Shown: positions 22,988-35,251, counted from the first letter of the stretch. The stretch: DNA of 64,000 nt from Chloranthus sessilifolius (GCA_021018995.1 CM037587.1:86363251-86427250), one strand, 5' to 3'. Made by a program: numbers and translations. Notes: generated from the sequence alone by a model not told the origin.

Positions 22988-25831
22988 TAAAAATAATGTT
23001 GGTTCATAAAGACCACAAGTATATGGAGACTTGTTGGTTAGGAGGAGTAGGTGCTATACTTTACAATAAAGGTTGGGGTTGGAGAAGACAATATACACAA
23101 CAATATATAGCCAACTTACATCTAGGATAGGAGGCTAACCCTTCAGTCCAACCTTCAGATGGTTCTTCTTTAATAAGTGCATCTGATTTAATATATATGA
23201 TTATATATCAAGATTCCTACAAACAAGTAAGTTTTCATTGAAACCGTTGCAATATATGCTAGAAAAAGGGTCCTTCCTATGAGTGTGGAATGGTACCGAG
23301 AATAGGTCCTCTGCCCAAGCGGCACACATCCACAACAGTCTAGTCTTTCTACTTCATCTTTGTAACACAAGTTAAAAATTATAATAGCAAGTACACCATT
23401 AGAAAGTTCAATTCATATCCTGGAAATAAGTATAATTTATAAGCAATATGAGATATTTAATGAGCTGGCCTCTGGTCACAGAGGATCTATCCATTCCTCA
23501 ATTCCGTCGTGAACACAATGGCTAGCTGATCTTGCTCCTTTTAGAAGTGTGTTTGAACTGCTGCTATATTAGCATTTCTAGTGCAAAGTGACCAACTAGA
23601 TTAATGAGTTTTGTGGAATCATGAAAACAGGGTTATGGGCAATCTAAATTGTGCCCTCATTATCATATAGTCACCAAGTCAGGTTCGACAATAAATCAAC
23701 AAGGTTAAAATTTGACGAGTTGGGAAAATTTGAAGATGGGTGCTCACATCCATACAGGGTATGTGTGATACATACCTAAGCCCATAATTGGACAATATTG
23801 TGGCATGTGGGTCTTGGTCGCCACATTTCCAGACTGCAAATGAGAGTGTTTTTGTAGAGGGAAGCTATCTATATAACGTTGAGTCTATAGAATTGGTGCT
23901 CTAAGTTCTAACTTCTAGAGCTTGGCTGACAATTAACACTATGAATTTCTCATTAATATTGTGATTTCATAATATAACTTCACCATGGGAATTAAAAAAC
24001 TCTAATGACATTTTGTTGAAAGTAAATAATGGACTACACACATCATTACCATACACCATCGACATCACAAAGTTTTCAATATTATCAATGGTATATGATT
24101 CAAAATCCGTCTTTTACATTTATCAGGAGTTGTGAGGTTTGTGGATGTCACTTTTTGCCAGAATTAATGAGGTTAAAGTCTTTTCATAAGCATGACTGCA
24201 ACCACCCATTAATCCTTCAAATTTTAGATCACTTGTGCTAAAAAAGTTGAGTGATCTATTATAGGTGTTCTCATTGCCCAAATTGCTTCCCCAATCATCG
24301 CCCCAAGGGTCTAAGAAGCGCACAGAGTTAACTTAGTTTAATGCAATGATCTATATTCCTCATTCAAAATTCAAATCTTAGTATTACTTGTCTTAAGATT
24401 CAACTAAGCTTATTTCAAATTCAACCCCATCGGTCCTTATTTTAAGATTCATCTTCTTACTTGTTCCTATGCTCTGTTGTGTATCAATTTATTTCTTAGG
24501 ATTTTGATAATGAGCAAATACAGCGGGGAGGTGAAATAAATATACGGTAAGAACTAGTAAATAATTATATTATTCCCAATAAAAGAAGCTCCTGATCTTT
24601 AGCCTAGAGCAATTAATTATATCCAGCACTTTCATTGGTTATTAAAGAACTAAAAAACATATTTCTCTACTTTTAAACAGGCTTGCATCTATCTGACACA
24701 TCAGCCGCACCTATGGACTCTGTATCTTCTTGTTTAGGTTAACTCAGTACATAAGGAGACATCTAAAAACAGTCTGCTCCATTTCATCCACTAGCCCCTA
24801 ATTGTGTGAACCATTTGTACAACATGGAGGATCATAACCTAAGACATAATGAATCTCAGTGAAAACTACAATAATGATAATGAGTTTAGGTTTCCATGAC
24901 CTATCTGCAAATCGTCTTTACCAGTGCTTATCCTACCCCGTCCCAAAAGTTAAGGCTATCATGTCATTCATTTCTCAATGTAATGATTATAATAATAATT
25001 AAAATACATACATACATATATATATATATATCTCAATGATGAAAGGGGTTTTCTTAATTCAAAGTTCAAACTGAGATTTTCAAATGAAGGACAATGGACA
25101 AAAGCAAAAACTAACCTGACACTATTTAGAATATCGTAACAAAGAAGTATCGGTCAAAGGCCATCTAAGGCATAGTCACAAAGTCAAGGGTCGGCAATAA
25201 ATCAGCAAGGGTCAAGGGTCTAAGTCGAAGAAATCGGCAATATCTTTGCATTTGCATTACACCAGAATTTGTGGCTATGAACATCAACAAAATTATATGC
25301 TTTAAATGAACTCGCGCTGCGTTTAACAAATACCAATGGTCAAATATCTTAAATTTTATACAGAAAAAGTTGTAAGAGAGCTAAAAAGTAAATGCACGAA
25401 GCAAAAGACTACCTAGCAATCAACATTATATCACCAAAATCCAATACTCATGTACCAATACTTTGAATGACTGCAAAAACTCAACTTTTTTCAAGAAAAA
25501 TCCACTCCGAGAAAACACTGTAGCAACACAAAACCCTTAAAATCTCCCTCCCTCTCTTCCTACCTACCTAAAAAGATTAATCTATGCTCATTTCATCTAC
25601 TTTACATATGAAATCTAAAAGAAATGCTTTATGTTTCTCAACACAAACCCTTTCTTTCTTCAATGAATGTAATTAGTTTATCTACACCTATGGTTATGAT
25701 CAGTATCAAAAATAATAAAAAAATAAATAAAAGCACAAAAAAAGTAAGGCTATCAATCTAATCTTATCAATATAGAACCCAAATAGCAAACTAAATAAAG
25801 AAAAATGAAAAGAAAAATCGACTTTGCAAAC

Positions 25832-26075
25832 CTCAACAAAGTTCGTGAACTTGGGATCCCTATTAACCACCAACCGATGGACCTGCAAAATGGAAACCCT
25901 AGACAATTTCAAAATACTTTGCATCAAAGAAAACTCAATAAAAATTACAAGTCAAGAACAGAGATCTGACCTCATATTCCACCTTATGCTTCTCAGATTC
26001 CTCGAGCGGAACGTAGTACTTTGCAAGACAGGTATTCCTTGACTGTTTTGGAGAAATATGAATTGGATAAGCCAT
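25832..26075 (-). pseudogene. AP17: AP-2 complex sigma subunit exons 1 and 2, captured fragment
   Basis: AP-2 sigma is the small subunit of the plasma-membrane clathrin adaptor used in endocytosis. Minus-strand exon 1 (26075-25971) holds LAKYYVPLEESEKHKVEYE. After an intron with GT and TTGCAG borders, exon 2 (25882-25832) reads VHRLVVNRDPKFTNFVE and ends at a GT donor. These are the distinctive residues of the sigma N-terminal region. The first about 16 codons of exon 1 are out of frame: a small insertion after the ATG is offset by a one-base loss about 30 bp later. Later exons were not found in the following 1.8 kb. A CT-rich 5' leader up to about 26470 seems to be included. Inferred to be a gene fragment picked up by the CACTA element. 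Confidence 0.85.
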
Positions 26076-26569
26076 TATTGAAAAGATTCAACTTCGTCTT
26101 CGAATTCAATTTCTTCTGTGAACTTCAAAAATGAAATAGGAATAGAGATCAGAGATCATTACCATGGTGATTGAAAAATTAAAAAATAGATAAAGAATTC
26201 AAAAAGATCAGATCTGCCTTGTGGCAGAAAACTAGAAATGGTGATAAATTTCTGCAGAGAAGCAAATGTTCGTCTGTCGTGCTAGACTTTTGTATCGTCA
26301 TTTTGCTGGGACGACCGGAGGAGCAGTAGCGATCGCCATCACTCGTAGTTGTTCACCTCGCAAAATGGAGAGAGAGAGAGAGAGGCTCCGGTGTCATGCT
26401 GGAGGTGAGATTGAGAGAGGGAGAGAGGGAGGCTCTAGCTCTTATTTTTGGTGGGAAGAAGAAGAGGAATAGGGATCCTGCTGTTTCGTTTAAAAATAGA
26501 TATTTGGGCACCCAATGTCATTAGAAACCTAAGGTCACAGGTTCGAAACCCCGTATATGCAAAGAGGGG

Positions 26570-26699
26570 ATTTAAGTGGCCGTTGTATTGCACAAGCCTC
26601 AGTTTTGGGCCGTTGTATTGGATAATTTATTTTCAACGGCTAGAGACCATTGTTATTTTTAAGCAACTGGTGTTGTTTATTTCCCATTTTCACGTAGTG
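26570..26699. repeat. CACTA right subterminal and terminal repeats
   Basis: Copies of GGCCGTTGTATTG and TTCAACGGCTAGAGACC mirror the left array, ending in the inverted tip CACGTAGTG. Fewer motifs are kept than on the left. Confidence 0.85.
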
Positions 26700-26702
26700 T
26701 CC

Positions 26703-28228
26703 CATGGTGTTGAGTCTGCTGACATCCATTAGTGGCCAAGGATTTTTTTCGCTGTCTGCCCAAGAACATCTCATAAGATTGATAAATGTCAGTCTCTCAC
26801 ACACTCAACTTCAATGACCACCTGGTATCTCCAACCCCCAGCAATCCCTTCAATAGCTCTAGGAATCATATCCCACCTCTCGGGCTTCTGCATTATTCTT
26901 GTGATGGAGAGGTTCTCTATATTTTTGCGAGCAGTGCTTCATATAGGCCAGAACTCCATAGAGTTTTCCAAACAGCTTCAGGGTCCTCTCTTTGCTTGAA
27001 ATGGGAGCCCATAAATTTGTACCCAGTAACCACTTTCAACTCTGGAACCTACACTTCAGTAAAATGGTGCCTCCAATGTTCAATATTTCTCTTCGCAACC
27101 ATCTTCAGGCCATTCAGTGTACCGACTACTGGACCTCAACACAAATTTTTTGTTTCCCTAAAATTCCCACCTGTCTTAGATATCTACTCGCATCAACTCA
27201 TCAAATCATATTTCACCCCGAGGTCCCTCAAGAAAGGGCCTTGCCCTGTTTGGCTAGACATTTTAACATGTGATAGTTCTTCTGCACACAAGTTGAGGTT
27301 TCTACAAGCATAACAGATCCAAGCTCAGGCTATTCATCATCACCATGGTATTCTTTGTTCTTTGTCGCACCTGATGTATACCACCATGATTATGAAATTT
27401 GGTCAGGCCAGCAAAAGTGCCAAATAATCTGACTAGTTGTAGAGCGTCCATTGAGTGCTCAGGCACCAGTAGGGTACAGTCGAGGGATCTGGATGAGGAC
27501 CTTATGGCTCCTTAATTTGGGAGCTTTAAGCAACACAGAAGACTCAATCCATAAGTTGGAGAAAGAAGGTAAGATGCATGATTAAGAGTAGAGCCATGTT
27601 CCTCATCAAAAAATCTCTTCCACATTTGGCATCCCCAATCCTCACGTAGCTTATGAGTTTACTAGTGGCTAGGTTTGTAAGGAAAAATCAACTATCATTT
27701 GATTAATCTCAATTGCTTTGGTCCATGCCGGCTTTCTATAGAAATGTCCAACCATTAGTGCAAGTATTCTTCATCATTCCCAACTTGTACGTTGATAATG
27801 TCCAACCTTGAGGTGGCAAGTTCAACTCACTCCAACCACAACAATCCCACCTATCAAATCGTAACTCATTAAAGAGTTAGTTTTATGTATCACTTTGTTG
27901 GGATGTGTGCCATGTGAAACCATAATGTGTTTTGTATGATTTGATGTCTACAGTCTCAAGATTTATAGTATAAAAAATGATATCTATCATTTGAATCAAT
28001 GCTGTCGAACACTATCTAAAATTATTAAAATGTTAGATCTACATAGTATTTGTTAATTTTAGATGCATTTTGACTGATTTAAATGAAATGATGAAAAAAA
28101 ATTTCTTCCCAAAAGGTATATTATATCATTGTACACCTATAGGATGATGGTACACATGTTGATTTCACATGACAAACTTCCCAAAAGTTGATCGGACTAT
28201 TGTCACCTAGCACTCACGCCACTTGCTC
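26703..28228. other. Unassigned flank of the CACTA insertion
   Basis: Minus-strand frames near 26780-27310 appear to continue into 15335 leftward across the CACTA excision point, but match no recognised family. The plus-strand frame at 26786-27313 (175 codons) is not favoured because its composition is unremarkable and it has no conserved motif. From 27320 to 28228 nothing is identifiable. Confidence 0.3.
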
Positions 28229-28233
28229 AGTGT

Positions 28234-30664
28234 TGTAACATCCTAAAAATTTTAACTTTAAAGAGTATACCTTGGGATGCATGCCTGCCTAGTCACTTAT
28301 GCGATCAAGTGAAAGTCAACTTGATGACCAAGATTAGATTAGGTTTAAAGTGAAAATACACCTAGGTGTGTGGTGTGGATATTTTGATAAGGTCGTATAC
28401 ACCTGTTATGGGTGTATATGTTTTAAACCAAAATATGAATTGGGATAAATAGGTTAAAGGCTAAGAGAAACTTACTTCTCTTTGATTTTGGTTGGTGGTT
28501 AGAAATTTAAGAAGGGAGAGAGAGAGGTTAGAGAGAAAGAAGAGGATATTCTTGGGAGTAAATACAAAAGATTTGTGTGTGAGATTGTGGATTGAAGATC
28601 ATACAGGAGCTTTAAATTCCGTCGAAATCGCACATGGGATCTCGTGGAGTTGAAGCTAGGAGCCCTAACTCTAGATCCAAGCCCTCGAATCACTCATACG
28701 TTGGATTTGAGGTAAGGTTTTATTAATTGATGATATGTGTGAAGTTTGAGCTTTAATTTAAGGTATAAATGTTGGATTAAAAGAAATAAAAGAAGAAAAT
28801 TTTGAGAGAAACCCAAGCAAGATGAACTGCCCAAAAAGGGCTGGTTTTCTGTCAAAATCGATTAATTGATTTTGAAATCGATTAATCGATTTTTGATAGA
28901 AAGAAAATCTGAGAACTGCAGCACGAAACCGATAAATCGAAGTTTATTTCGATTAATCGATTTTTGGGTTCGATTAATCGATTTTAAATCGATTAATTGA
29001 CAGGGCACTGCTAGTGGTTGAAAAAACTTATTTTTTTGGAACACTGATTAATCAATTTTGGAATTTTGATTAATCGATTTTGGGGTCGATTAATCGATTT
29101 TAACTGTGCTTGCCAACACTACTTTGGTATTTCAGCTATAACAGTTTACTCCGAATTTTGATTGACATAATTCTTAAGGCATTGGAAAGAGGATAACGAA
29201 CTCTATAACTTTTATGTTTTGACCAACTCATGAATCTAACGTTTTAAAGGTCAAAATTTAGAAAGAAAGTTGCGTCAAACTCTATATTAGCATGAACTTG
29301 CCCATTTCCACCTCGTTTTTTGAGAAACACTTAAATAAGCTTAAATTTTTAGTGAGTAGAGTTAATTCTTGATGCATCATGGTGTGTTTGTAATGTAGAT
29401 TGGGGGCGGGAAGCCGTTGATAAGGACTGTGGTGTCGCTTTGAACGGCTCCATGCGTGAGGTAGGGAATGCCTTAAACATGGGGAATCTTAAGTGTGTGT
29501 GTGTGTGAAAACAAAGTAAAGTAAATAAGTATGTGACGTCACCTGGGGATGTGAATGTGATAAGAGCATCAGTGTGATGCATTGAGTTGGACATCCCAGG
29601 GATGTATGTAAAAATGTAAAGCAAAGTGAATGAGATTGATAAGGCCTAATCTACTATAATTAGCATAATCACACGGTGAATAATTATATGTAGTGTAATT
29701 TTTATATTTAATGTTTGAAGAATATCCCACTGACGTGGCTGGATACCCACGACTGACTCGCCAAAATATCCGTGATCGGTACGACGGCCAATCCGTACCC
29801 CAGTTGCACATTCCAGGGATGTATGTATGAGACTTAAACCCCGTTGCCTATGAGAAAGGGACCTGAGTAGTATTGAATGAATGAAAAAGGATGTGAAAAT
29901 GGTCTGATTAGACGACGATAGAGGGTATTTCATCAAGGGTCCGATGCTATAGTAAATCAGGGAATATTTAAGTTATGATTTAAGTCTTTAGGCCAAATCA
30001 TTATCTTATATAAGCAAGTTGAGAACAAATGAATACATGTAAAGTAACAGTAACATCTAGTGCATCTTTTCAGTCATTTAAATTATTTTCCAGTTAATTC
30101 ATTGATACATCATGCTGCTAAATATCATGGAATATATGTGAGAGATTAACTTAGTTGTTTCCCTATTGAGCTAGGATGTCGCTCTTCCCTCGACTATACA
30201 TCACAGGTACAGGTGTAGATCGGGATCCAGCTACGGAGAAAGGCTTGGGATCTCCCGTTTGGAGAATTTTACCTTAGGTAAGGTTTGGACGTGGGTATGT
30301 TTTGGGTTTGTTTAATGGAGTTTTTGAGGTCTTTTGGATTATGGACTAGGTATGTCCAAGGATTTATTACTGTATTAAGATTTATTTTATAAGTATGTTG
30401 GTAGGCCACTATTTAGGTGATGGTCGGCCATCACCGGTGGTTTTCTTGTGGGCCTGTTTTTATTCAGTTTTTATGTATAGAAGAACCTTTATTGTTGTTA
30501 TATTTTACTTTGACTCTATTTTTGTTGGCATACCAAGTAATTTCTGTATTCGAATGGTGATAAGTGCGACCCGACGGTCCAATTTTCCCTGATTTTATGA
30601 TGTAAGGAAGAAAAAAAAAATATTGTGCAGGTTTTATGGAATCGGGGAAAATCGGGCTATATCA
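28234..30664 (+). mobile_element. Solo Tekay-type LTR, 2.4 kb
   Basis: Starts TGTAACATCC and ends CTATATCA, flanked by AGTGT (28229-28233) and AGTGC (30665-30669), one mismatch in the 5-bp duplication. The start is homologous to the LTR starts at 4146 and 13044. No PBS, PPT or coding sequence adjoins it, so it is what remains after LTR-LTR recombination. A GATAAATAG near 28444 is a weak TATA candidate, and a possible donor GAGGTAAG occurs at about 28710. A (TG)n run lies at 29492-29508. Confidence 0.82.
28857..29100. repeat. TCGATTAATCGA palindrome cluster in LTR
   Basis: Nine or ten copies of a motif centred on TCGATTAATCGA (some with one mismatch, e.g. TTAATTGA), followed directly by the conserved LTR block with GCTATAACAG. 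It differs from the cluster at 729-988 mainly in the central dinucleotide (TA instead of CG). Confidence 0.88.
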
Positions 30665-30669
30665 AGTGC

Positions 30670-31194
30670 TAACTCATTTTCTGAGTCGACTGTGCTTTAA
30701 CTGCAGAGTCGACAGGACAGGTACTGGGTAATGGCCTTTGCTATGCCATTTTTATCCAAGGGAAATGCATCTCTTTTTGTTGAAGTATTGCATAGATTTG
30801 TAGTAGACTACAAAAGGGCTATCAACCAAAAGCTAATATATGATTGCATTGTATCATTTTGAGTAGTCATACCAATTTCCTTCTACACAGATGGAATGTG
30901 TGATTTCAAAATTTTCAATTTCCCTCTCTTATAGGCATCAATAAGGTCTCTATACGAGTAAATGTTAATATATGATACTAAATATTTACCATTTTTGCCA
31001 ATCTCTTGTTGAGTAATGGACACTTGAGTGCATGAAAAACCTTGTGATTGTTAATCTTTTTATTGTCAATCTCATGAAAAACCTTTTTGGTAAAGGTCCA
31101 CAAAAATCCTGGGTTAAGGGCCATATAGTTTATTATCTACCCAAAATGACTGATTCAAATTAGTACATAGAAAGAGTCAAATATTTCCCTTACC
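30670..31194. other. Unassigned intergenic stretch
   Basis: No gene. The phrase AGGCATCAATAAGGTCTCTA near 30932 also occurs near 13539 with matching flanks, which shows that a piece of the same repeat or of an ancestral locus is present at both sites. Confidence 0.3.
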
Positions 31195-31588
31195 GAGCCT
31201 ATAGACACTAAAATTTGGCCCAAGGCCCGATCGAAACACATTTCGAGAGAGGCGTATTTTCGAGCTTTTGATGGCATGTATGGAACCCTTAGGAATCACC
31301 CAAAACCCTTAGGAATAACCCTAGATACCTTACGAACCTATCCCAAACCTTTAGAAACCAGCCCCGACCCTTAGAACCCATTCCAAACCCTAAACCTAAC
31401 CTTCCCGAGCAATCGATAAAGAGTGGTATACCAAGACTAGCTGAGATATTTTACTAATATCAAATCATATACCATTGGAAAGACGACTTCTCCAGATTTC
31501 CAACAAGCCAAGAATTGCCTCAATCGGAGTTGTATATCAAACGTTATGACCATTTGAAAATCTGGCTTTTTTGGAGGGATTTTTTCCC

Positions 31589-31807
31589 TGGCGCAACTAA
31601 TAGTTGCGCCAAGCCATTTTCCCCCTGGATTTGCCTGGCGCAACTAATAGTTGCACCAGGCTTCTTTTCCCTCAGAAATGGCCTGGTGCAACTAATAGTT
31701 GCGCCAAGTATAAATGGGTCCCCCCACCCCTCGCGAAGCCAACTTCTAGGCTACTGTTCGTTACTGTTTTACTATACATTTGCCTGGTGCAACTATTAGT
31801 TGTGCCA
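31589..31807. repeat. GGCGCAACTA palindrome cluster 1 (four units)
   Basis: Units at 31589, 31636, 31684 and 31785, each 23 bp, with arms TGGCGCAACTA and TAGTTGCGCCA around one central base and up to three mismatches. Steps are 47, 48 and 101 bp. Lies 285-500 bp upstream of the TATA box, in U3. Confidence 0.95.
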
Positions 31808-32089
31808 CGTATATGAATAGTGACTATTAGATTTTGCTCCGAATTTCATGATTGGGGTTTGACTTGTTGACCACCTCAACCTTTAGGGTGTATTTTGATA
31901 GTTCTGTTGCACCCATTCACTACCTATTTGCAACCCCTTAAGTGGCTTAAGGCCTCACCCCATCATCCACCATTGGAGGTTCCTTCACACCTTTCCAAGC
32001 TCTTAAAATCCTAGGAAACCTTAGATGGCCCATTTCCTAATTCCTAATCTTTCTTAGCCTCTAAGTAGCTTCCTAATCCACCCATTTTC

Positions 32090-32098
32090 TATAAATAG
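32090..32098 (+). promoter_or_regulatory. TATA box of Tat-type solo LTR
   Basis: TATAAATAG, conserved in the other two LTR copies on the minus strand (38064-38072 and 57466-57474). Marks the U3 to R transition by inference. Confidence 0.68.
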
Positions 32099-32824
32099 AG
32101 CCCCCCTCCCCTTGGTTTAAGGGTTGAGAAATTTGCTTAAGACAGAAAGAGCTCAAAGTGAGAAGTTCTTTCTCCCTTTTGTGCACTATTTTCACCCAAA
32201 TTCTAGAACCTCCCAACCTCATTTCAAGCTTGTTCTTACATCCAAAACCCTTAGCCTAGGTGTGTGTGATCCCCTAGCCTCCCTTCCCTACCTCTTAGCT
32301 TCAATTCCTAGGAGTTAGAACCTCATTTTCCACCATACAAGGCCTTCAAGGGCTCATCAAAGCAAGCCACACAAGGCTCCTCTACAGTGCTACAAGGGCC
32401 CGAGGGCTCCGGCTCTCTCCTTTCTTCTCCTATCTCTTTCTAGCTCCCTCTATCCTCCCATTTGTGTCGTTACGCCGCCGATTTTTCGGTAGGAACGAAG
32501 GGGCACAAATAGGATTCTAAGCCCTTTTGGGCAAGAGGAAGCTATTTTCTTTTCTTTCACTTCATTTTATTTTTGGCCATTAGTAGAGATCGCATTAAGC
32601 GGGTTGATCGGGTGCCTAATACCTTCCCAATCGATAACCGAAGCCCCTACACGAGCCTTTGGTGTAGACCGGATTCAGAGTCATATTTTTAGCACTTCGG
32701 TGCTCATAAAAATGAACTAGGTATCCCGGGACACCAAAAGCTCTGGGTGGTGACTCTATATTTTTTCGTTAGAGAGCGCATCGTCGCGATGGGATCGTCT
32801 TGATTCCCACGGTTGCACAGAGCC

Positions 32825-34423
32825 CCTATAAATTAAACTCTGTTTTCTGTCATAACAGATCCCTGATCGGAACGTGGGCTATAAATATTGGTACACTTAC
32901 AATTTGACTAAGTAAAATGAAGGAAGACTATAGAGGACTCCCAAATCTTTCCATATATATATATATTTATTTATATTAAAGGTATTCTGATCTAGGATCA
33001 CAAGCAAGGTGAAGTCTACTACCAGATTTTTTGACAATGGATTTCCCATTTTGCAGAGAACAGAACATCCTACTTTCAGCTCTGTAGCACATGAGCCCAC
33101 TTGGGATGGATGGTGGGGTCAGTCGACCATCCAACTCAAGCGGTGGCTTACCAATTGCAGCTCACTACTAATTTTTATTGTAAGACTACACTGTGCAGGA
33201 TATTCAGAAACTGAGAGTCTGAATACCCTAACTAAGCTAAGACCAAATATGAAAGATTTGGTATTTTCTAAGTATCGTAAAGTGTATAAATAATCAAGAA
33301 AATAAATATCAAGGGTAAGATCAAGTATTCTTAGGAGTAAGGATCATTCCCTAATTTAGGTTGAATAGCTCTATGGCACACAAATAAACTTAGCTATGAC
33401 TCTAGATTTGGTAACAAGAGCATAGTGAATAAGTGTGTGTGTGTGTGTACAAGTATGTGTGACCTATTTTGTAAGACATAACCCAAGACCTGAACCTTAC
33501 ACTTCTAAAGGTTGAAAATCCTTAGCATGAAATTATTAGTAGATCAAGCTTTAGCTATGACTCTTGGCAACTGAGTGATTTTATTCTATGACTCTTGGCA
33601 GCTTTTTAGGGATAAATTTTATTCTATTTTAATGAGTGATTTTATTTTCATAAGTATTTTTAACTTCCATCTAGCCTACTCACATCATTGTTTGTAATGG
33701 TTCTTATTCAGGTTCCCCAATTCAATGAAGGAGGATCACATATCCGGAGATAATTAAGGCAAAAGATCGATAATGTGCCATTTGATCCACAGGTTTTTAC
33801 CATCTCTTTCTCTTGTGATCTTTTTTTTTTTTTTAGTAGGATAAAGCATGACCATCATGTGCCATGTAGTGCGTGTAGAGTGTAGACAATAGGAATAACA
33901 TAGATGCCAATTCATTTGCGTTGTTTAATTCCTTTGCCTTCCCTGTTGATATGCCAATTTAAAAGCATGCATTTGTATCTGTGTGATGTGAGCTCATGGA
34001 AAGAGTTGCTTATAGTCCTTATGCTCTTGTTGCTATGGTGTTAAGACTTAGCCATGGTATTCAACCTTCTTAAGATAGCCACATGAAACCATTTTAATTA
34101 CATGTGAGGCATAAGCTATAATTTCTATGACAGCTTCTCGCTTCTAAGAAATTTTAGGATAGGATTTCAGTACATTGTTAACCTGAATTCTTCTCGAATG
34201 CCTTAACTAGGAAATACAATGAGTAGCTTTACAGAACTTCCCTAAATAATTATACAAGCTCCTTTTCCTAAATGAATGCCATAGTCCTGAAATCCAAACA
34301 TGTGCATCAGATTTCTCAAGAATTCTATATGCGGCAACACTCCGTAATTTTCTCCGCTTGATTTGCACTGTTCACAGCCTAGGGAATCTTCTGATCAAGA
34401 CACTTTCATATCTGCTCCTATCC
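32825..34423. other. Unassigned stretch between solo LTR and element D
   Basis: Contains (TA)n at 32954-32972, (GT)n at 33433-33448 and ORFs without family resemblance (for example 33009-33293). An exon-like segment at 33712-33791 (VPQFNEGGSHIRR then a stop, ending in an AG-GT junction) might be a gene fragment but is not recognised. Confidence 0.3.
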
Positions 34424-34428
34424 ACTCC

Positions 34429-35251
34429 TGATGCGAGAACTTACTAAATGCAATGTTAGGCCTGAGATTAGGATTAAAATTAATTTAATCAATTAAAAAT
34501 AATAATTTCTCATAACAAATTACCACAAAAAATTCTAGAAATTCAATAAGGGGATTTAATTTCGGCCCAAAATAGTACTACTTTTGTGTACGTTCCCTAT
34601 CGTAGATCTAGAAGACTAGGATTCTTATGAACGACTAGATCTCCGATAGTTTTAGGGCATCGAACGAACTCGCAAGCGAGTTCTCTCGATACCAAACGAA
34701 AATAAAAGGCTAATAAAATTAATGATGAACAAAATATTGATTTTGGGCTTTTATGAGATCAATAAAATAATTAGGATTACGCTACTTACACAAACTGTAG
34801 ATCTAAAGAAGATAGAGATGGAAGAAGAGTTGGCCTCACACCAAACCGCAAGCAGGAATCAAAGAATCACTTTCCATTTTGAGAGAGTCACACCCTCACG
34901 AAAGTTTAGAACTCTCAATTTTGCATAAGCAATTTTCATTAACAAAAAACTACTTCAATACTTGTCGGAATTGCTCAAATTTTAGCTCGTTGGAAAGCTA
35001 CTTCGATAAGCTTTCAAATATGACAAATTTTGTATTAATCCGACTTCGTTTGACACTTCAAAATAGGCCAAACATAAAAGTGACGGGATTAAAAGTTGAA
35101 AACCCTAATAAATTTTGAATTTTCTTCTTTCTGATCAAACAAGTCTTTAACGGGCCTTTTTTAAAAACCCATTCATGGGTCCACTTTCTCTTTTGACGTC
35201 TCGTCTTTATCCGACCACGATTCAAACAGGTGGATCTAAAATACACATCAA
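34429..35251 (-). mobile_element. 3' LTR of element D
   Basis: 823 bp, TGATGCGAG to ACACATCA. It aligns along its length with the LTR at 58883-59703, with scattered substitutions. Its inner edge is adjacent to a purine tract. Confidence 0.9.

Larger units (their letters stand above)
15339..26699. mobile_element. CACTA (En/Spm-type) DNA transposon, 11.4 kb, non-autonomous
   Basis: The left end begins CACTACGTGAAAAT and the right end finishes ATTTTCACGTAGTG, perfect inverted ends. Both sides are flanked by the 3-bp duplication TCC (15336-15338 and 26700-26702), the hallmark of CACTA elements. Subterminal arrays of AACAACGG/CCGTTGTT motifs sit inside both ends, the usual transposase-binding region. 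No TNPD-type transposase or TNPA-like frame was found in 11 kb, so it would depend on another copy. The interior holds copia and LINE fragments, a MITE and two AP-2 sigma exons, with long AT-rich unassigned stretches between (15800-18600, 20400-22570, 23000-25800). Confidence 0.93.
31200..32819 (+). mobile_element. Solo LTR of a Tat-type element
   Basis: Starts TATAGACACTAAAATTTGG (the family consensus start here is TGTAGACACCC) and ends GGTTGCACA, flanked by perfect GAGCC duplications at 31195-31199 and 32820-32824. It aligns along its whole length, in inverse orientation, with the LTR at 37343-38959. It carries four copies of the GGCGCAACTA palindrome and a TATA box. No internal sequence adjoins it. 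Confidence 0.93.

Noticed and set aside
26525..26560. tRNA gene or SINE suggested by a GGTTCGAAACC B-box-like string
   Set aside because: No A box at the right distance, no cloverleaf, and it lies within the CACTA right end.
26786..27313. 175-codon plus-strand ORF as a gene
   Set aside because: No conserved motif, no splice or start context, and the other strand looks equally coding-like.
31589..31807. CRISPR-like array: palindromic repeats with regular 24-25 bp spacers
   Set aside because: Units are imperfect, spacers are similar to each other, clusters repeat inside LTRs with target duplications, and the DNA is plant nuclear.
31515..31816. Plus-strand ORFs with repeated GATNSCA
   Set aside because: They are chance translations of the 23-bp palindrome cluster.
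33712..33791. Host exon (VPQFNEGGSHIRR frame between AG and GT)
   Set aside because: It has an internal stop and I do not recognise the protein; too weak to list as a gene.
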